Origin: a virus
Length of the DNA: 42,812 nucleotides
Virus record (IMG/VR): IMGVR_UViG_3300007512_000075
Location: 1-42,812 of that record
Strand: one strand, 5' to 3'
The translations under genes and the position numbers were made by a program. Shown here one piece after another: positions 26,803 to 34,222 of this stretch; positions within the stretch are counted from its first letter, which is position 1; each line of letters begins with the position of its first letter. The notes under the pieces were generated by a model, which saw only the letters and a program-made list of their open reading frames with translations, had not been told where the DNA came from and did no database searches.

Positions 26803-26899
26803 GGTTGGTAAGAAGAAGTTTGCTTATACGAAGAAGGGTAAGGCTGCTGCGAAGAAGCACGCTAAGAAAACAGGGAAGAAGGTGAAGAGTGTTTACTAA
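26795..26899 (+). CDS. 34-residue lysine-rich small protein
   Basis: The frame starts at the ATG at 26795, overlapping the previous gene by eight bases, and ends with TAA at 26897-26899. The product begins MPKVGKKKFAYTKKGKAAAK and ends KKVKSVY, with 13 lysines in 34 residues. Short lysine-rich proteins with this KKKFPYT-type start recur in many phages beside lysis or capsid genes, which supports it being real. It overlaps the holin gene by 11 bases. A nucleic-acid or membrane-surface partner is plausible but unproven. Confidence 0.65.
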   Translation: MPKVGKKKFAYTKKGKAAAKKHAKKTGKKVKSVY

Positions 26900-27080
26900 G
26901 GATGTTCTTGAACGGGTGGCCGCTACCTTTATTCAGGCGTTCCTCGGTATCTTTGTAGTTGGTGGGGATATCGGTAATGCTAAGGCGGCTGCGTTGGCTG
27001 GTGCTACGGCTGCGTTGAGTCTTGTCAAGGGTGTTGTCGCCTCTAGGTTTGGTGACGGATCGGCTTCGGCTGCGTCGTGA
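26889..27080 (+). CDS. Holin
   Basis: The 63-residue protein starts at GTG with AAGG upstream. It contains a first hydrophobic helix (VAATFIQAFLGIFVVGG) and a second hydrophobic Ala/Gly helix (AKAAALAGATAALSLVKGVVA), with charged ends. The pattern DVLERVAATFIQAF matches small actinophage holins. Holins form pores in the cytoplasmic membrane that let the endolysin reach the peptidoglycan; the likely endolysin lies 6 kb downstream at 33292. It overlaps the following membrane protein gene by four bases (GTGA). Confidence 0.8.
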   Translation: MFTKDVLERVAATFIQAFLGIFVVGGDIGNAKAAALAGATAALSLVKGVVASRFGDGSASAAS

Positions 27081-27304
27081 TCGACTGGGTTGGCTTCGCT
27101 GGGCTTATCGGAGCCGCCCTTATCAGTGGAGTGTTTGCTGTTCTCGCTACTAGGTATCGACGCGAGAATACGTCGCAGCATGCAGCGAATCAGGTTCGGC
27201 TCAACGGGATAGCGGACGATATCACTGAGATTGGTAAAGATATTCGTTCGGTGCGCGAATGGCAGCATCGCCATTTAGAGTGGCACGCCGAGCAGAAAGT
27301 ATGA
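27077..27304 (+). CDS. Small membrane protein, possible second holin or lysis accessory
   Basis: The 75-residue product starts at GTG in a GTGA overlap with the holin gene. One transmembrane helix is clear (WVGFAGLIGAALISGVFAVLA, residues 4-24), followed by a positive TRYRRE and a charged, probably coiled-coil tail. This architecture is frequent in the gene next to an actinophage holin. It could be a second holin, a regulator of lysis timing or a spanin-like accessory. No lipobox was seen. Confidence 0.6.
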   Translation: MIDWVGFAGLIGAALISGVFAVLATRYRRENTSQHAANQVRLNGIADDITEIGKDIRSVREWQHRHLEWHAEQKV

Positions 27305-27492
27305 TATAGTAATAAACACATAGGCCGCCGTGTGCTCTTACGGGCCGGTGAGTGCTTATCCGTTGAGATCGCCCACGCTCTCAATGAGTAGATAGTGGAG
27401 ACTGAACCGGATCGTGACGACCGGGGAAGTTCCTTTAAGTCACCCACCGCACATTCCCTCCGTTTGTGCGCGATTTAGGCAGGAGAGACATC
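27305..27492 (+). other. 188-base untranslated leader before the capsid genes
   Basis: This is one of the few sizeable gaps in the late module. A TATAGT at 27305-27310 could be a -10 box, but no good -35 precedes it. A strong Shine-Dalgarno AGGAG at 27481-27485 serves the next gene. The interval is rich in short GGCC/CCGG inverted segments but I could not build a convincing long stem. It may be the leader of an extra capsid promoter or an RNA-processing region. Confidence 0.35.
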
Positions 27493-27966
27493 ATGGCAGA
27501 GGCACAGGAAACCGGTATCAAGGAACTGCGTGATGCAGCCGACCGTGGTCGGAAGGCATCGCAGGAACTTGAGGAGATGAAACGCGAGATGGCGTTTCTG
27601 AAGGCCGGTGTGGATACCGATACGAAAGCCGGACAACTTTTGTTTAAGGCTTACGACGGGGATCTAGATCCAGATCTTCTTCGGGTTGAGGCAGAGGAGT
27701 TAGGCATCTTGAAGGGTGCTGATCCTGAGCCTGTACCGGAGCCGGAGGTCACGGAGGCTGAAGCGCAGGTTGCGCGGCAGCGCCGGGATTTGGTATCCGA
27801 TCAGGTTCCACCTGATACTCAGACAGAATCCCCTTACGATGCAGGGCACAGACAGTTTAAGGAAATGCTTGACGCGGGTCGTCCCAAGGAGGACGCAGCG
27901 GCAGCGTTTGTTTCTACTGTGATTGAGGCTGCTTCATCGGGAGATGAAAGGGTTCTTTCTAGGTAG
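27493..27966 (+). CDS. Scaffolding-like protein
   Basis: The product of 157 residues starts at the ATG at 27493, seven bases after AGGAG; an in-frame GTG 27 bases upstream lacks such a site. It is charged and helical, with a probable coiled coil over residues 8-40 (KASQELEEMKREMAFLKAG), then a GQLLFKAYDGDLDPDLLRVEAE segment, a Pro/Glu linker and a terminal helix. A coiled-coil acidic protein just upstream of the major capsid gene is the classic profile of a scaffolding protein that templates prohead assembly. No protease was found. Confidence 0.6.
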   Translation: MAEAQETGIKELRDAADRGRKASQELEEMKREMAFLKAGVDTDTKAGQLLFKAYDGDLDPDLLRVEAEELGILKGADPEPVPEPEVTEAEAQVARQRRDLVSDQVPPDTQTESPYDAGHRQFKEMLDAGRPKEDAAAAFVSTVIEAASSGDERVLSR

Positions 27967-28320
27967 ATGCCTACCTATGTTTACCGCTGTTCGGACTGCG
28001 ACCTTCTTTATGAGAGATGGCAGCAGATGTCGGATGATGCGGACGAGATTTGCGAAGAGTGCGAAGGGTCTGTTAAACGGGTTCTTCAGTCTCCGCAGAT
28101 AACGGCTTCATCTATGCCGACCCGAAAGAATGCTGTTCCCCCTAAGAGGCATGAGCCTCAGTGGGAGAAGGGCAGGGCTGGTGAACGCAGGGTTGATGGT
28201 TCGTTTGCACCGTATCTACGGCCAGCGGATCAAACGCCAATGGGTGTCAAAGAGTTTGCTGATAATCGCTCCAAATATGAGGGTCATTTGCGGAAGGTTC
28301 GGTCGGGTAACACCGGCTAG
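27967..28320 (+). CDS. FmdB-type zinc-ribbon protein
   Basis: The 117-residue product starts directly after the preceding stop. Residues 1-45 form a zinc ribbon of the FmdB regulatory type: MPTYVYRCSDC, then EICEECEGSVKRVLQSP, with Cys8, Cys11, Cys29 and Cys32 as ligands. The remaining 70 residues are basic and probably disordered, with EKGRAGERRVDG. FmdB-like domains are common in bacteria and actinophages but their phage role is not established. Lying between the scaffold-like and major capsid genes, it may act in capsid expression or assembly; that is inference. Confidence 0.7.
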   Translation: MPTYVYRCSDCDLLYERWQQMSDDADEICEECEGSVKRVLQSPQITASSMPTRKNAVPPKRHEPQWEKGRAGERRVDGSFAPYLRPADQTPMGVKEFADNRSKYEGHLRKVRSGNTG

Positions 28321-28352
28321 TCCATATACCTTCTACTCTTTGGAGAGATAAC

Positions 28353-29534
28353 ATGACAGTCAACCCTTATTCGGGGAAGGTCACTTCGTATGACCTTGCC
28401 GTTGGGGTCAAGATTGACATGGACGAACTCATTTACATGATTTCGCCTGTCGATTCTCCCCTCATTAACGGTGTCGCTTCAGATGGTCGCCAGATTCTGG
28501 CATCGTCTGGTACGACGGAGACTACGTTTAAGTGGATGGATGAGGAACTGTTGCTTCCTCGTGCAGCCGCTAGCGCAGCCAACGCGTCAACCGGCACCAG
28601 TGTTACTACAGTTACTGTGTCTACGACAGACATTTACAAGTTTCAGGTCGGTGACTTGCTTACCGTCATGGACGAGGGCACGGCGCAGCACGCCGCTGTC
28701 CTTCATGTAGATAGTCTTGTGCTCGCCACGGGTGTTATGACCGTTTCCGGTTGGGCGAACCACGCAGATCAGACCGCTATCGCAGTAGGTGACGTTGTTA
28801 CCTGTCTCGGTACCGCTTTGGCTGAGGGTTCCGATCCCGGTACGGCACGTTCGGCAGACCGCACGCTCCGCTCTAACTACACGCAGATCTTCGGTCCTAC
28901 GCCGATCTTCATGTCGCGTACTGAGCAGCAGATAGCCAAGTACGGTGTGAGCGACGAGTTCGCCAAGCAGGTTTACGGCCGCTCGGTTGAGAACGTCATC
29001 ACCCGTGAGCAGGCTTACCTGTACGGCCAGCCCGTGAACGACACAACCAATAAGAAGCGCTCCACTGGTGGGCTGTCTTACTGGTTGACCAGCAATGTCG
29101 ATTCGTCTTCAACCACGTTGACGACGACCACCATTGATACCCAGTTGCAGGCTTGCTACAACGCTGGCGGCATTCCCAATCTTTTGATTGCGAACCCGGC
29201 ATCGTTGGCAACGCTGAACGACACAACCAACACCTCCACTGTGCGGCACACATTCGATGATCCGCGTCGTGGCAGGCAGTCGGTCATGTCGATTTCCAGC
29301 GAATTCGGTGAAGTCTCGGTTGCTCGCAACCGTTGGGTCAACGCCGAAACTGCGTTCCTTGTCACCAAGGAAGATATCCAGCGTCGCGTGATTCAGCCTC
29401 TCGTGGTTGAGGCTCTCGCGAAGCCTGGTGATTCCGACAAGGTGCAGATCGTCTGCGAAGAGGGTCTGCAGGTCAAGGGCCAGCAGCACATGGCTTACTT
29501 CAGTGGGCTGACCGGTTACACCGGCAGCGCCTGA
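28353..29534 (+). CDS. Major capsid protein, SU10/DUF5309 type
   Basis: The 393-residue product matches the SU10-type (DUF5309) HK97-fold major capsid family: DLAVGVKIDMDELIYMISP near residues 14-32, SPLINGV, TFKWMDEELL, a DPGTARSADRTLRSNYTQIF segment around residues 163-180, and EQAYLYGQPVNDTT near 220. An inserted beta domain (about residues 75-160) fits the family. GGAGAG at 28342-28347 precedes the ATG. The codon choice is visibly shifted towards C-ending codons compared with neighbours, as expected for the most abundant virion protein. A strong hairpin follows the gene. Confidence 0.88.
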   Translation: MTVNPYSGKVTSYDLAVGVKIDMDELIYMISPVDSPLINGVASDGRQILASSGTTETTFKWMDEELLLPRAAASAANASTGTSVTTVTVSTTDIYKFQVGDLLTVMDEGTAQHAAVLHVDSLVLATGVMTVSGWANHADQTAIAVGDVVTCLGTALAEGSDPGTARSADRTLRSNYTQIFGPTPIFMSRTEQQIAKYGVSDEFAKQVYGRSVENVITREQAYLYGQPVNDTTNKKRSTGGLSYWLTSNVDSSSTTLTTTTIDTQLQACYNAGGIPNLLIANPASLATLNDTTNTSTVRHTFDDPRRGRQSVMSISSEFGEVSVARNRWVNAETAFLVTKEDIQRRVIQPLVVEALAKPGDSDKVQIVCEEGLQVKGQQHMAYFSGLTGYTGSA

Positions 29535-29543
29535 TAGTCGATT

Positions 29544-29580
29544 GGTAGCGGGGGGCGGGATTGTCTCGCCCCCCGTAACC
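29544..29580 (+). terminator. Strong GC hairpin after the major capsid gene
   Basis: Bases 29549-29560 pair with 29564-29575 to give a 12-pair stem (CGGGGGGCGGGA against TCTCGCCCCCCG, one G-U) with a TTG loop. Outer GGT/ACC pairs extend it to 29544-29580. No T-run follows, so it may be a partial terminator or an mRNA-stabilising structure that protects the capsid message while allowing read-through. Confidence 0.65.
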
Positions 29581-29595
29581 AGTTAGGATCTTTAT

Positions 29596-30558
29596 ATGCC
29601 TACTGTCGGTGATGCTGTTGTTCGTGCGAAGAGGTTGTTGAATAGCAATACTCGCACTGAGTTGGATGCGTTGGATGCGACGCTTTCCGCAGCGACTGAT
29701 ACGACTATTAATCTGAAGTACCAGACTGACGGGATCAGGGCTGGGTCGTATATTTCTGTTGGTGATGGCACTAATCCGCCTGAAACAATGTATGTGCATT
29801 CTCGTAATGGGGAATACGCAACTGTTCAGAGGGGTGTCGATGGTTCGACTGCTCCGTCAACATTGGGGGTTAGTAGTAACGAGTCGTGGCAGGCTGGTAC
29901 CACTATTGAGGTTGAGCCACGGTTCACAGAGTTTCAGATCTTGGAAGCAGTGAGAGATTCGATTCGTTCGTTGCCTCCGAACTTGTTTGCGGTGACTACA
30001 ATTAGCCCTGCGGTGACCTCAACGACCGACAAGGCAGTCAACCATGACTTCTCAGGGACTGGCTTCCTTCATTTGTTGCAGGCTTTGCGGACCCCTAGGT
30101 CGCAGCATGACCGTTGGGTTAAAGCCAATGTGAAGGTGTATAAGAACAGTAATACAACAGATTTTGCTGATGGTTATGCCATTGTGGTGCAGGAAGATTT
30201 GGAGAAAGCAGTTACTCTTCAGTTAACTTATGCACATCCATTTGTAACAACCACCCTAGATCTGGGTACCGATCTCGTAACCACTGTTGGTATGACGGCG
30301 ACAATGCAAGATATTCCAGCACTAGGAGCAGCATCATCTCTAATGCTTGGGGAGGAATCGACTCGTCTGGATCTTCATGCGGCGGGAGATTCTCGTGTTG
30401 ATGCTGCAATAAATGCGGGTGATCGTGCACGTTATTCGTTGGTTCTTCAAGCCCAGTTTGATCGCCGGATTTCTCAGGAGGCTCGTCGTTTGATGGCTGA
30501 GTATGGCGTGCGGATGGATGCCGCAACCTCCTCTGTGTTTCCAACGACACTACGTTAG
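29596..30558 (+). CDS. Putative neck/head-tail connector protein
   Basis: The 320-residue product directly follows the capsid gene. The N-terminal 25 residues are helical (GDAVVRAKRLLNSNTRTELD). A beta region follows (INLKYQTDGIRAGSYISVGDG, MYVHSRNGEYATVQRGVDGS), then a helical segment (QILEAVRDSIRSLPPN), more beta structure and a C-terminal helix (ARRLMAEYG). Position and mixed fold suit an adaptor joining portal and tail. I have no short diagnostic motif for it, so the role is inferred mainly from context. Confidence 0.5.
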   Translation: MPTVGDAVVRAKRLLNSNTRTELDALDATLSAATDTTINLKYQTDGIRAGSYISVGDGTNPPETMYVHSRNGEYATVQRGVDGSTAPSTLGVSSNESWQAGTTIEVEPRFTEFQILEAVRDSIRSLPPNLFAVTTISPAVTSTTDKAVNHDFSGTGFLHLLQALRTPRSQHDRWVKANVKVYKNSNTTDFADGYAIVVQEDLEKAVTLQLTYAHPFVTTTLDLGTDLVTTVGMTATMQDIPALGAASSLMLGEESTRLDLHAAGDSRVDAAINAGDRARYSLVLQAQFDRRISQEARRLMAEYGVRMDAATSSVFPTTLR

Positions 30559-30561
30559 ACA

Positions 30562-32385
30562 ATGGGCCTCCACCAAACGGTTCGCGATGCCCTGCCTGTA
30601 AGACTTGGGGATCGTAGATACAATATAGATGTTACACGTTTGGCGCGTGCGACTGTTGATCCGATTCGGCAGGGGTTTGATACTCAGGGCACGCCGGGTG
30701 AGCAGTCGCTTAATCAGGCTGGGGTGTGGAAGCGTAGCCGTGATGATTGGGAGTTGGGTGCCGGGCAGCGTGAGGCTGATACACCTGAGTCGGGGTTACG
30801 CAGGTTCTTTGAGTCTACCGGTATAAATCCGTGGACTAAAAATGAGTTGAAGTTGTTGCCGACTACGGCTCAGGAACATACAACTACAGGCTCTAACTTG
30901 TATATGGAGACTGCTACTACAAGTTCTACCTCGTATATTTATGTTTGCGACGGCTCCGATGTCTACTATTCCACCGACAACGGCGAAACTTGGAGTTCGA
31001 TTACTGCCCCTGCTACGACTACGATTCTTGGGATAGCCAGCGACGGCACCAACGTGTACATTGCGAGTACGTCTGAGGTACAGAAGATCACGGGCACTAC
31101 ACCCGGCGCAGGTACCGGCAACGTGTGGACAATGACCGGCATGACTGCTGGCGACGGGATATGGGTTGCTAACGGGTATCTGATTGCTTCTGATGGGCCT
31201 CGGTTGACGGTGCTGCCATCTACTGCTGATCAGGCAACGTCCAACGATATTGTTTCAGCCACGTTTAGTCAGGTTGATACATGGTCGTCGGTGATTGGTA
31301 CGCCATCAGGCATCTATGCGGCGGGCACACAGGGTAATAAGTCACGGATCTACTACATCGGTATCAATGATTCGACTACTGATTTGTTGGCCCCTGTTAT
31401 TGCTGCTGAACTACCTGCCGGTGAGACAGTCAATGTGTTGGCTGAATACGGTGGCTTGATAACGATTGGGACAAATAAAGGGTTCCGGTTGGCGCAGATA
31501 ACAGGCGGCGGGTTCCTTACTTACGGTCCTCGGGTAGATATTTCTGGTGGCACGGAGGTGTTGGAGCCTCAGGGTGAGTTCATTTGGTTCGGTTGGAGTA
31601 ATTATGATTCGTCGTTTGATGCTACAACACGTTCGGGTCTTGGTCGTATCGGGTTGACGGAACTTACCGATGTCATGGTTCCCGCATACGCTTCGGATCT
31701 GATGGCAGAAGGGGAAACAGGTACCGTTCAAGGCGTTGTGACTACATCGTCTGGTATTCGTTTGTTTTCTGTGAGTGGTAGCGGTGTATGGCAGGAACAA
31801 ACCACCTATCTGAGCACCGGTACCATCGACGAAGGTAGATTCAGGTGGGGTACCACCGAATTGAAGTCTGTTGTGTCTGTCGATTTGAGACACTCGGCTC
31901 TGCTGGCTAGCGAATCGGTTGCGGTTACGCTTACAAGCGACGATGGCGACACCGCTACGGTTACTTCAGACACGGACGGAAATTACACGCCGGGCATCCA
32001 ATCTATTTCTTCTGTCAGCGGCGAATACGTCACGCCTAAGGTCACGCTGGCAGGTCCGGGTACGTCAACCCCCACTTTGCATCGGTGGACGACGAGAGCG
32101 ATCCCTATGCCGTTCGTAGCGGAAGTCATTCAGTTGCCTGTTCTGCTAACAACGCAGACACGATACGAGAACCGTGATGTGTACCAAGACACATACGATG
32201 ACTATGCGTACATACGTTCGTTACTTGAAAGTCGCGCACTTGTAACATTTGAAATGGGTAGCGAATCCAAAACTGTATACATTGCAGGCGTGTCATACGA
32301 ACAGGGCGCTATCTCTAAGTGGTCTGACAGCGACAACTGGTTTGAAGGAGTGCTGACTGTTTCCGTTGTTACGGTGCAGTCGTGA
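30562..32385 (+). CDS. Putative tail nozzle / tail tube protein with beta-propeller features
   Basis: The 607-residue product begins with helical GLHQTVRDALPVRLGDRRYN and then GVWKRSRDDWELGAGQRE and STGINPWTKNELKLL, a start I associate with actinophage tail proteins. The middle has propeller-like repeats, including an Asp-box motif STDNGETW at residues 137-144. The C-terminus is beta-rich with a TRYENRDVYQDTYDDYAYIRSLLE segment. Podovirus nozzle proteins contain beta-propellers and lie next to the connector, which fits. A minor tail protein of another tail type cannot be excluded. The gene overlaps the next by four bases (GTGA). Confidence 0.5.
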   Translation: MGLHQTVRDALPVRLGDRRYNIDVTRLARATVDPIRQGFDTQGTPGEQSLNQAGVWKRSRDDWELGAGQREADTPESGLRRFFESTGINPWTKNELKLLPTTAQEHTTTGSNLYMETATTSSTSYIYVCDGSDVYYSTDNGETWSSITAPATTTILGIASDGTNVYIASTSEVQKITGTTPGAGTGNVWTMTGMTAGDGIWVANGYLIASDGPRLTVLPSTADQATSNDIVSATFSQVDTWSSVIGTPSGIYAAGTQGNKSRIYYIGINDSTTDLLAPVIAAELPAGETVNVLAEYGGLITIGTNKGFRLAQITGGGFLTYGPRVDISGGTEVLEPQGEFIWFGWSNYDSSFDATTRSGLGRIGLTELTDVMVPAYASDLMAEGETGTVQGVVTTSSGIRLFSVSGSGVWQEQTTYLSTGTIDEGRFRWGTTELKSVVSVDLRHSALLASESVAVTLTSDDGDTATVTSDTDGNYTPGIQSISSVSGEYVTPKVTLAGPGTSTPTLHRWTTRAIPMPFVAEVIQLPVLLTTQTRYENRDVYQDTYDDYAYIRSLLESRALVTFEMGSESKTVYIAGVSYEQGAISKWSDSDNWFEGVLTVSVVTVQS

Positions 32386-33320
32386 GATTCTTTCCATCTT
32401 ACAGCCGTGGTGGGCAACGCAACAACATTCAACGCATAGGTTCAGGTGGCGGGCTGGAAGTTAAAGGCTCCGGCGACCCATACATACGGATGATGGCTCT
32501 AACCACCGGTGCAGTTATTCGTTTCCATACAGGGCAGGCCGACGAATACGTCAACGGTTACATTGATATAACCTACGGGACTTTAAGTGGTTCCGATTGG
32601 GGATCAGTAGGGATCCGCCCACCTAATTTCACAAGCGACCCGGTTCGTCCCTATGTGAAGATGACAACGTATGACGACACGAGTTCGTTTGCTGCCGTTG
32701 GGCTGTGGGACAGCGGTGCTGGGGCGCAGGAAACTGCGACGTATTGGAAAGAAGAATCTAGCAACACGGATTATATAATCCATTACGCGAACACCAATTA
32801 TTGGTACGAACCCACTGGTGTAACGCAGCAAATGTCGCTTAGTTCGGCAGGCAACCTCAGTATTACAGGCTCTCTGTCTAAAGGCTCCGGGTCGTTTGAT
32901 ATTGAACACCCAACATTGGAGGGCCACCGGTTACGGCATTCGTTTATAGAAGGACCGCAGGCTGATCTCATCTACCGTGGCACCGTAACCCTTGACGCTA
33001 CCGGGTCAACCATCATTGACCTCGATGACGCTGCCGGTATGACTGACGGTACATGGGAAGCGTTGTGTCGTGACCCGTGGAGTATCGTGTCAACACCCGG
33101 CGGTGTAGTTGATTGGTCGCTTAACAGTAAGCACTTAACGATTAATGGTGACGCTGGGGCGGTGTGTTCGTGGATAGTCATGGCTGAACGAACCGACCCT
33201 CACATTTACCAGTCACCTATGACCGATGAAACCGGCAGCATTGTGGTAGAGTATATTCCCGAGGAAGTTCCTATCGAACATCTGAGGGTACATGATTCCA
33301 ACAACGAGCAAATGGGTTGA
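32382..33320 (+). CDS. Tail fibre protein
   Basis: The 312-residue product starts at GTG. The N-terminal 135 residues are beta-rich with GGLEVKGSGDPYIRMMALTTG and resemble a fibre shaft. From about residue 158 comes a domain typical of phage fibre ends: SGSFDIEHPTLEGHRLRHSF, IEGPQADLIYRGTVTLDATG, then WSIVSTPGGVVDWSL and a final strand pair. Such domains often precede the receptor-binding tip or a chaperone. It overlaps the endolysin gene by 29 bases. No autocleaving chaperone motif was seen. Confidence 0.7.
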   Translation: MRFFPSYSRGGQRNNIQRIGSGGGLEVKGSGDPYIRMMALTTGAVIRFHTGQADEYVNGYIDITYGTLSGSDWGSVGIRPPNFTSDPVRPYVKMTTYDDTSSFAAVGLWDSGAGAQETATYWKEESSNTDYIIHYANTNYWYEPTGVTQQMSLSSAGNLSITGSLSKGSGSFDIEHPTLEGHRLRHSFIEGPQADLIYRGTVTLDATGSTIIDLDDAAGMTDGTWEALCRDPWSIVSTPGGVVDWSLNSKHLTINGDAGAVCSWIVMAERTDPHIYQSPMTDETGSIVVEYIPEEVPIEHLRVHDSNNEQMG

Positions 33321-34014
33321 CCTAAAACTCCTTCATCCACAGTTCGTGACACGGCTCGAAGCGTTCTTTGCTGACGGCCGCATCGCAGGCAAGGTGAAGG
33401 TAGTGAGTGCATGCAGATCGTATGCACATCAGAAGAAACTGTATGACAAGTACAAAGCAGGGAAAGGCAACCTTGCAGCCAACCCCGACTGGCTTAGACC
33501 CGACGGTTATTTCCGTGGGTCGTTTCATCAGGAGCAACCCGACGGGTACTGCTACGCGGTTGACCTACGCATCGTTGACAGGTCAATAAACGAACGCTCC
33601 GTCACTGACATTGCTGCACGCTACGGTATACAGCCAACAGTAAAGGGCGAATGGTGGCATTTCCAACCACGCAACGCAGACGGATGGTTCGATGCCATCG
33701 CCGCACCCGCATTGGAACACAAAGAGGAAACAACCGTTGACTGGGATCTCATCCTCATGCTGGTGGCCGACATTGGTTACCGAATCAACCTGTGCCCACT
33801 CCGAAGAGGAGCAAGAAACGGAGATGTTGAGATCGTCCAGCGAAAACTCAATGCGTTGGACTTTAACTCTGGTAGACCCGACGGGGTATTTGGACGGAAG
33901 ACACAGCGAGCCGTGAAAGGGTTCCAACGTGCAACACTGTTGACTGTCGATGGAATCGTAGGACACAACACATGGAAAACAATGCTTTCACCGGAGGTAC
34001 CCAATGGACTCTAG
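33292..34014 (+). CDS. Endolysin: M15 (VanY-like) peptidase plus peptidoglycan-binding domain
   Basis: The 240-residue lysis enzyme combines an N-terminal zinc D,D- or L,D-carboxypeptidase/endopeptidase domain of the M15 family with a C-terminal peptidoglycan-binding domain. Visible features are VKVVSACRSYAHQKKLYDKY (residues 35-54), zinc ligands His79 (SFH), Asp91 (AVD) and His123 (WWHF), and the PG-binding repeat at about residues 178-230 (VEIVQRKLNALDF, DGVFGRKTQRAVKGFQ, VDGIVGHNTW). GAGGG at 33284-33288 precedes the ATG. It would cut peptide cross-links of host peptidoglycan once the holin opens the membrane. Confidence 0.88.
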   Translation: MIPTTSKWVDLKLLHPQFVTRLEAFFADGRIAGKVKVVSACRSYAHQKKLYDKYKAGKGNLAANPDWLRPDGYFRGSFHQEQPDGYCYAVDLRIVDRSINERSVTDIAARYGIQPTVKGEWWHFQPRNADGWFDAIAAPALEHKEETTVDWDLILMLVADIGYRINLCPLRRGARNGDVEIVQRKLNALDFNSGRPDGVFGRKTQRAVKGFQRATLLTVDGIVGHNTWKTMLSPEVPNGL

Positions 34015-34222
34015 TCTTCTAGAATTTGCACGCACCCGTGATCACGGTGGTTGGGCGTGGCACGACACGCTCCCTGATGAACTGTTCAATGAGATATGGG
34101 ACGCGATGCATCTCAACACTGGTGTAGGTGAGATGACTGTGTTGGCGTGGCTACGCACTCAGGGTTACGAAGATGTCACAGAGGGCAAGATAAAGGGGAT
34201 TCGTAGTGCCGAAAGACGTTAA
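34004..34222 (+). CDS. Small protein, possible helix-turn-helix
   Basis: The 72-residue product starts at an ATG with GGAGG at 33993-33997. It has HGGWAWHDTLPDELFNEIWD, then GVGEMTVLAWLRTQGYEDVTEGK, and a basic end (IKGIRSAERR). The second half looks like a helix-turn-helix (AWLRTQGY recognition-like), but this is only a visual impression. It overlaps the endolysin gene by 11 bases and the metallophosphoesterase gene by 17. Unknown function. Confidence 0.45.
   Translation: MDSSLLEFARTRDHGGWAWHDTLPDELFNEIWDAMHLNTGVGEMTVLAWLRTQGYEDVTEGKIKGIRSAERR

Noticed and set aside
27305-27492. tRNA or other structured RNA gene
   Set aside because: No cloverleaf or long stem could be built by eye; only four-base GGCC pairs.
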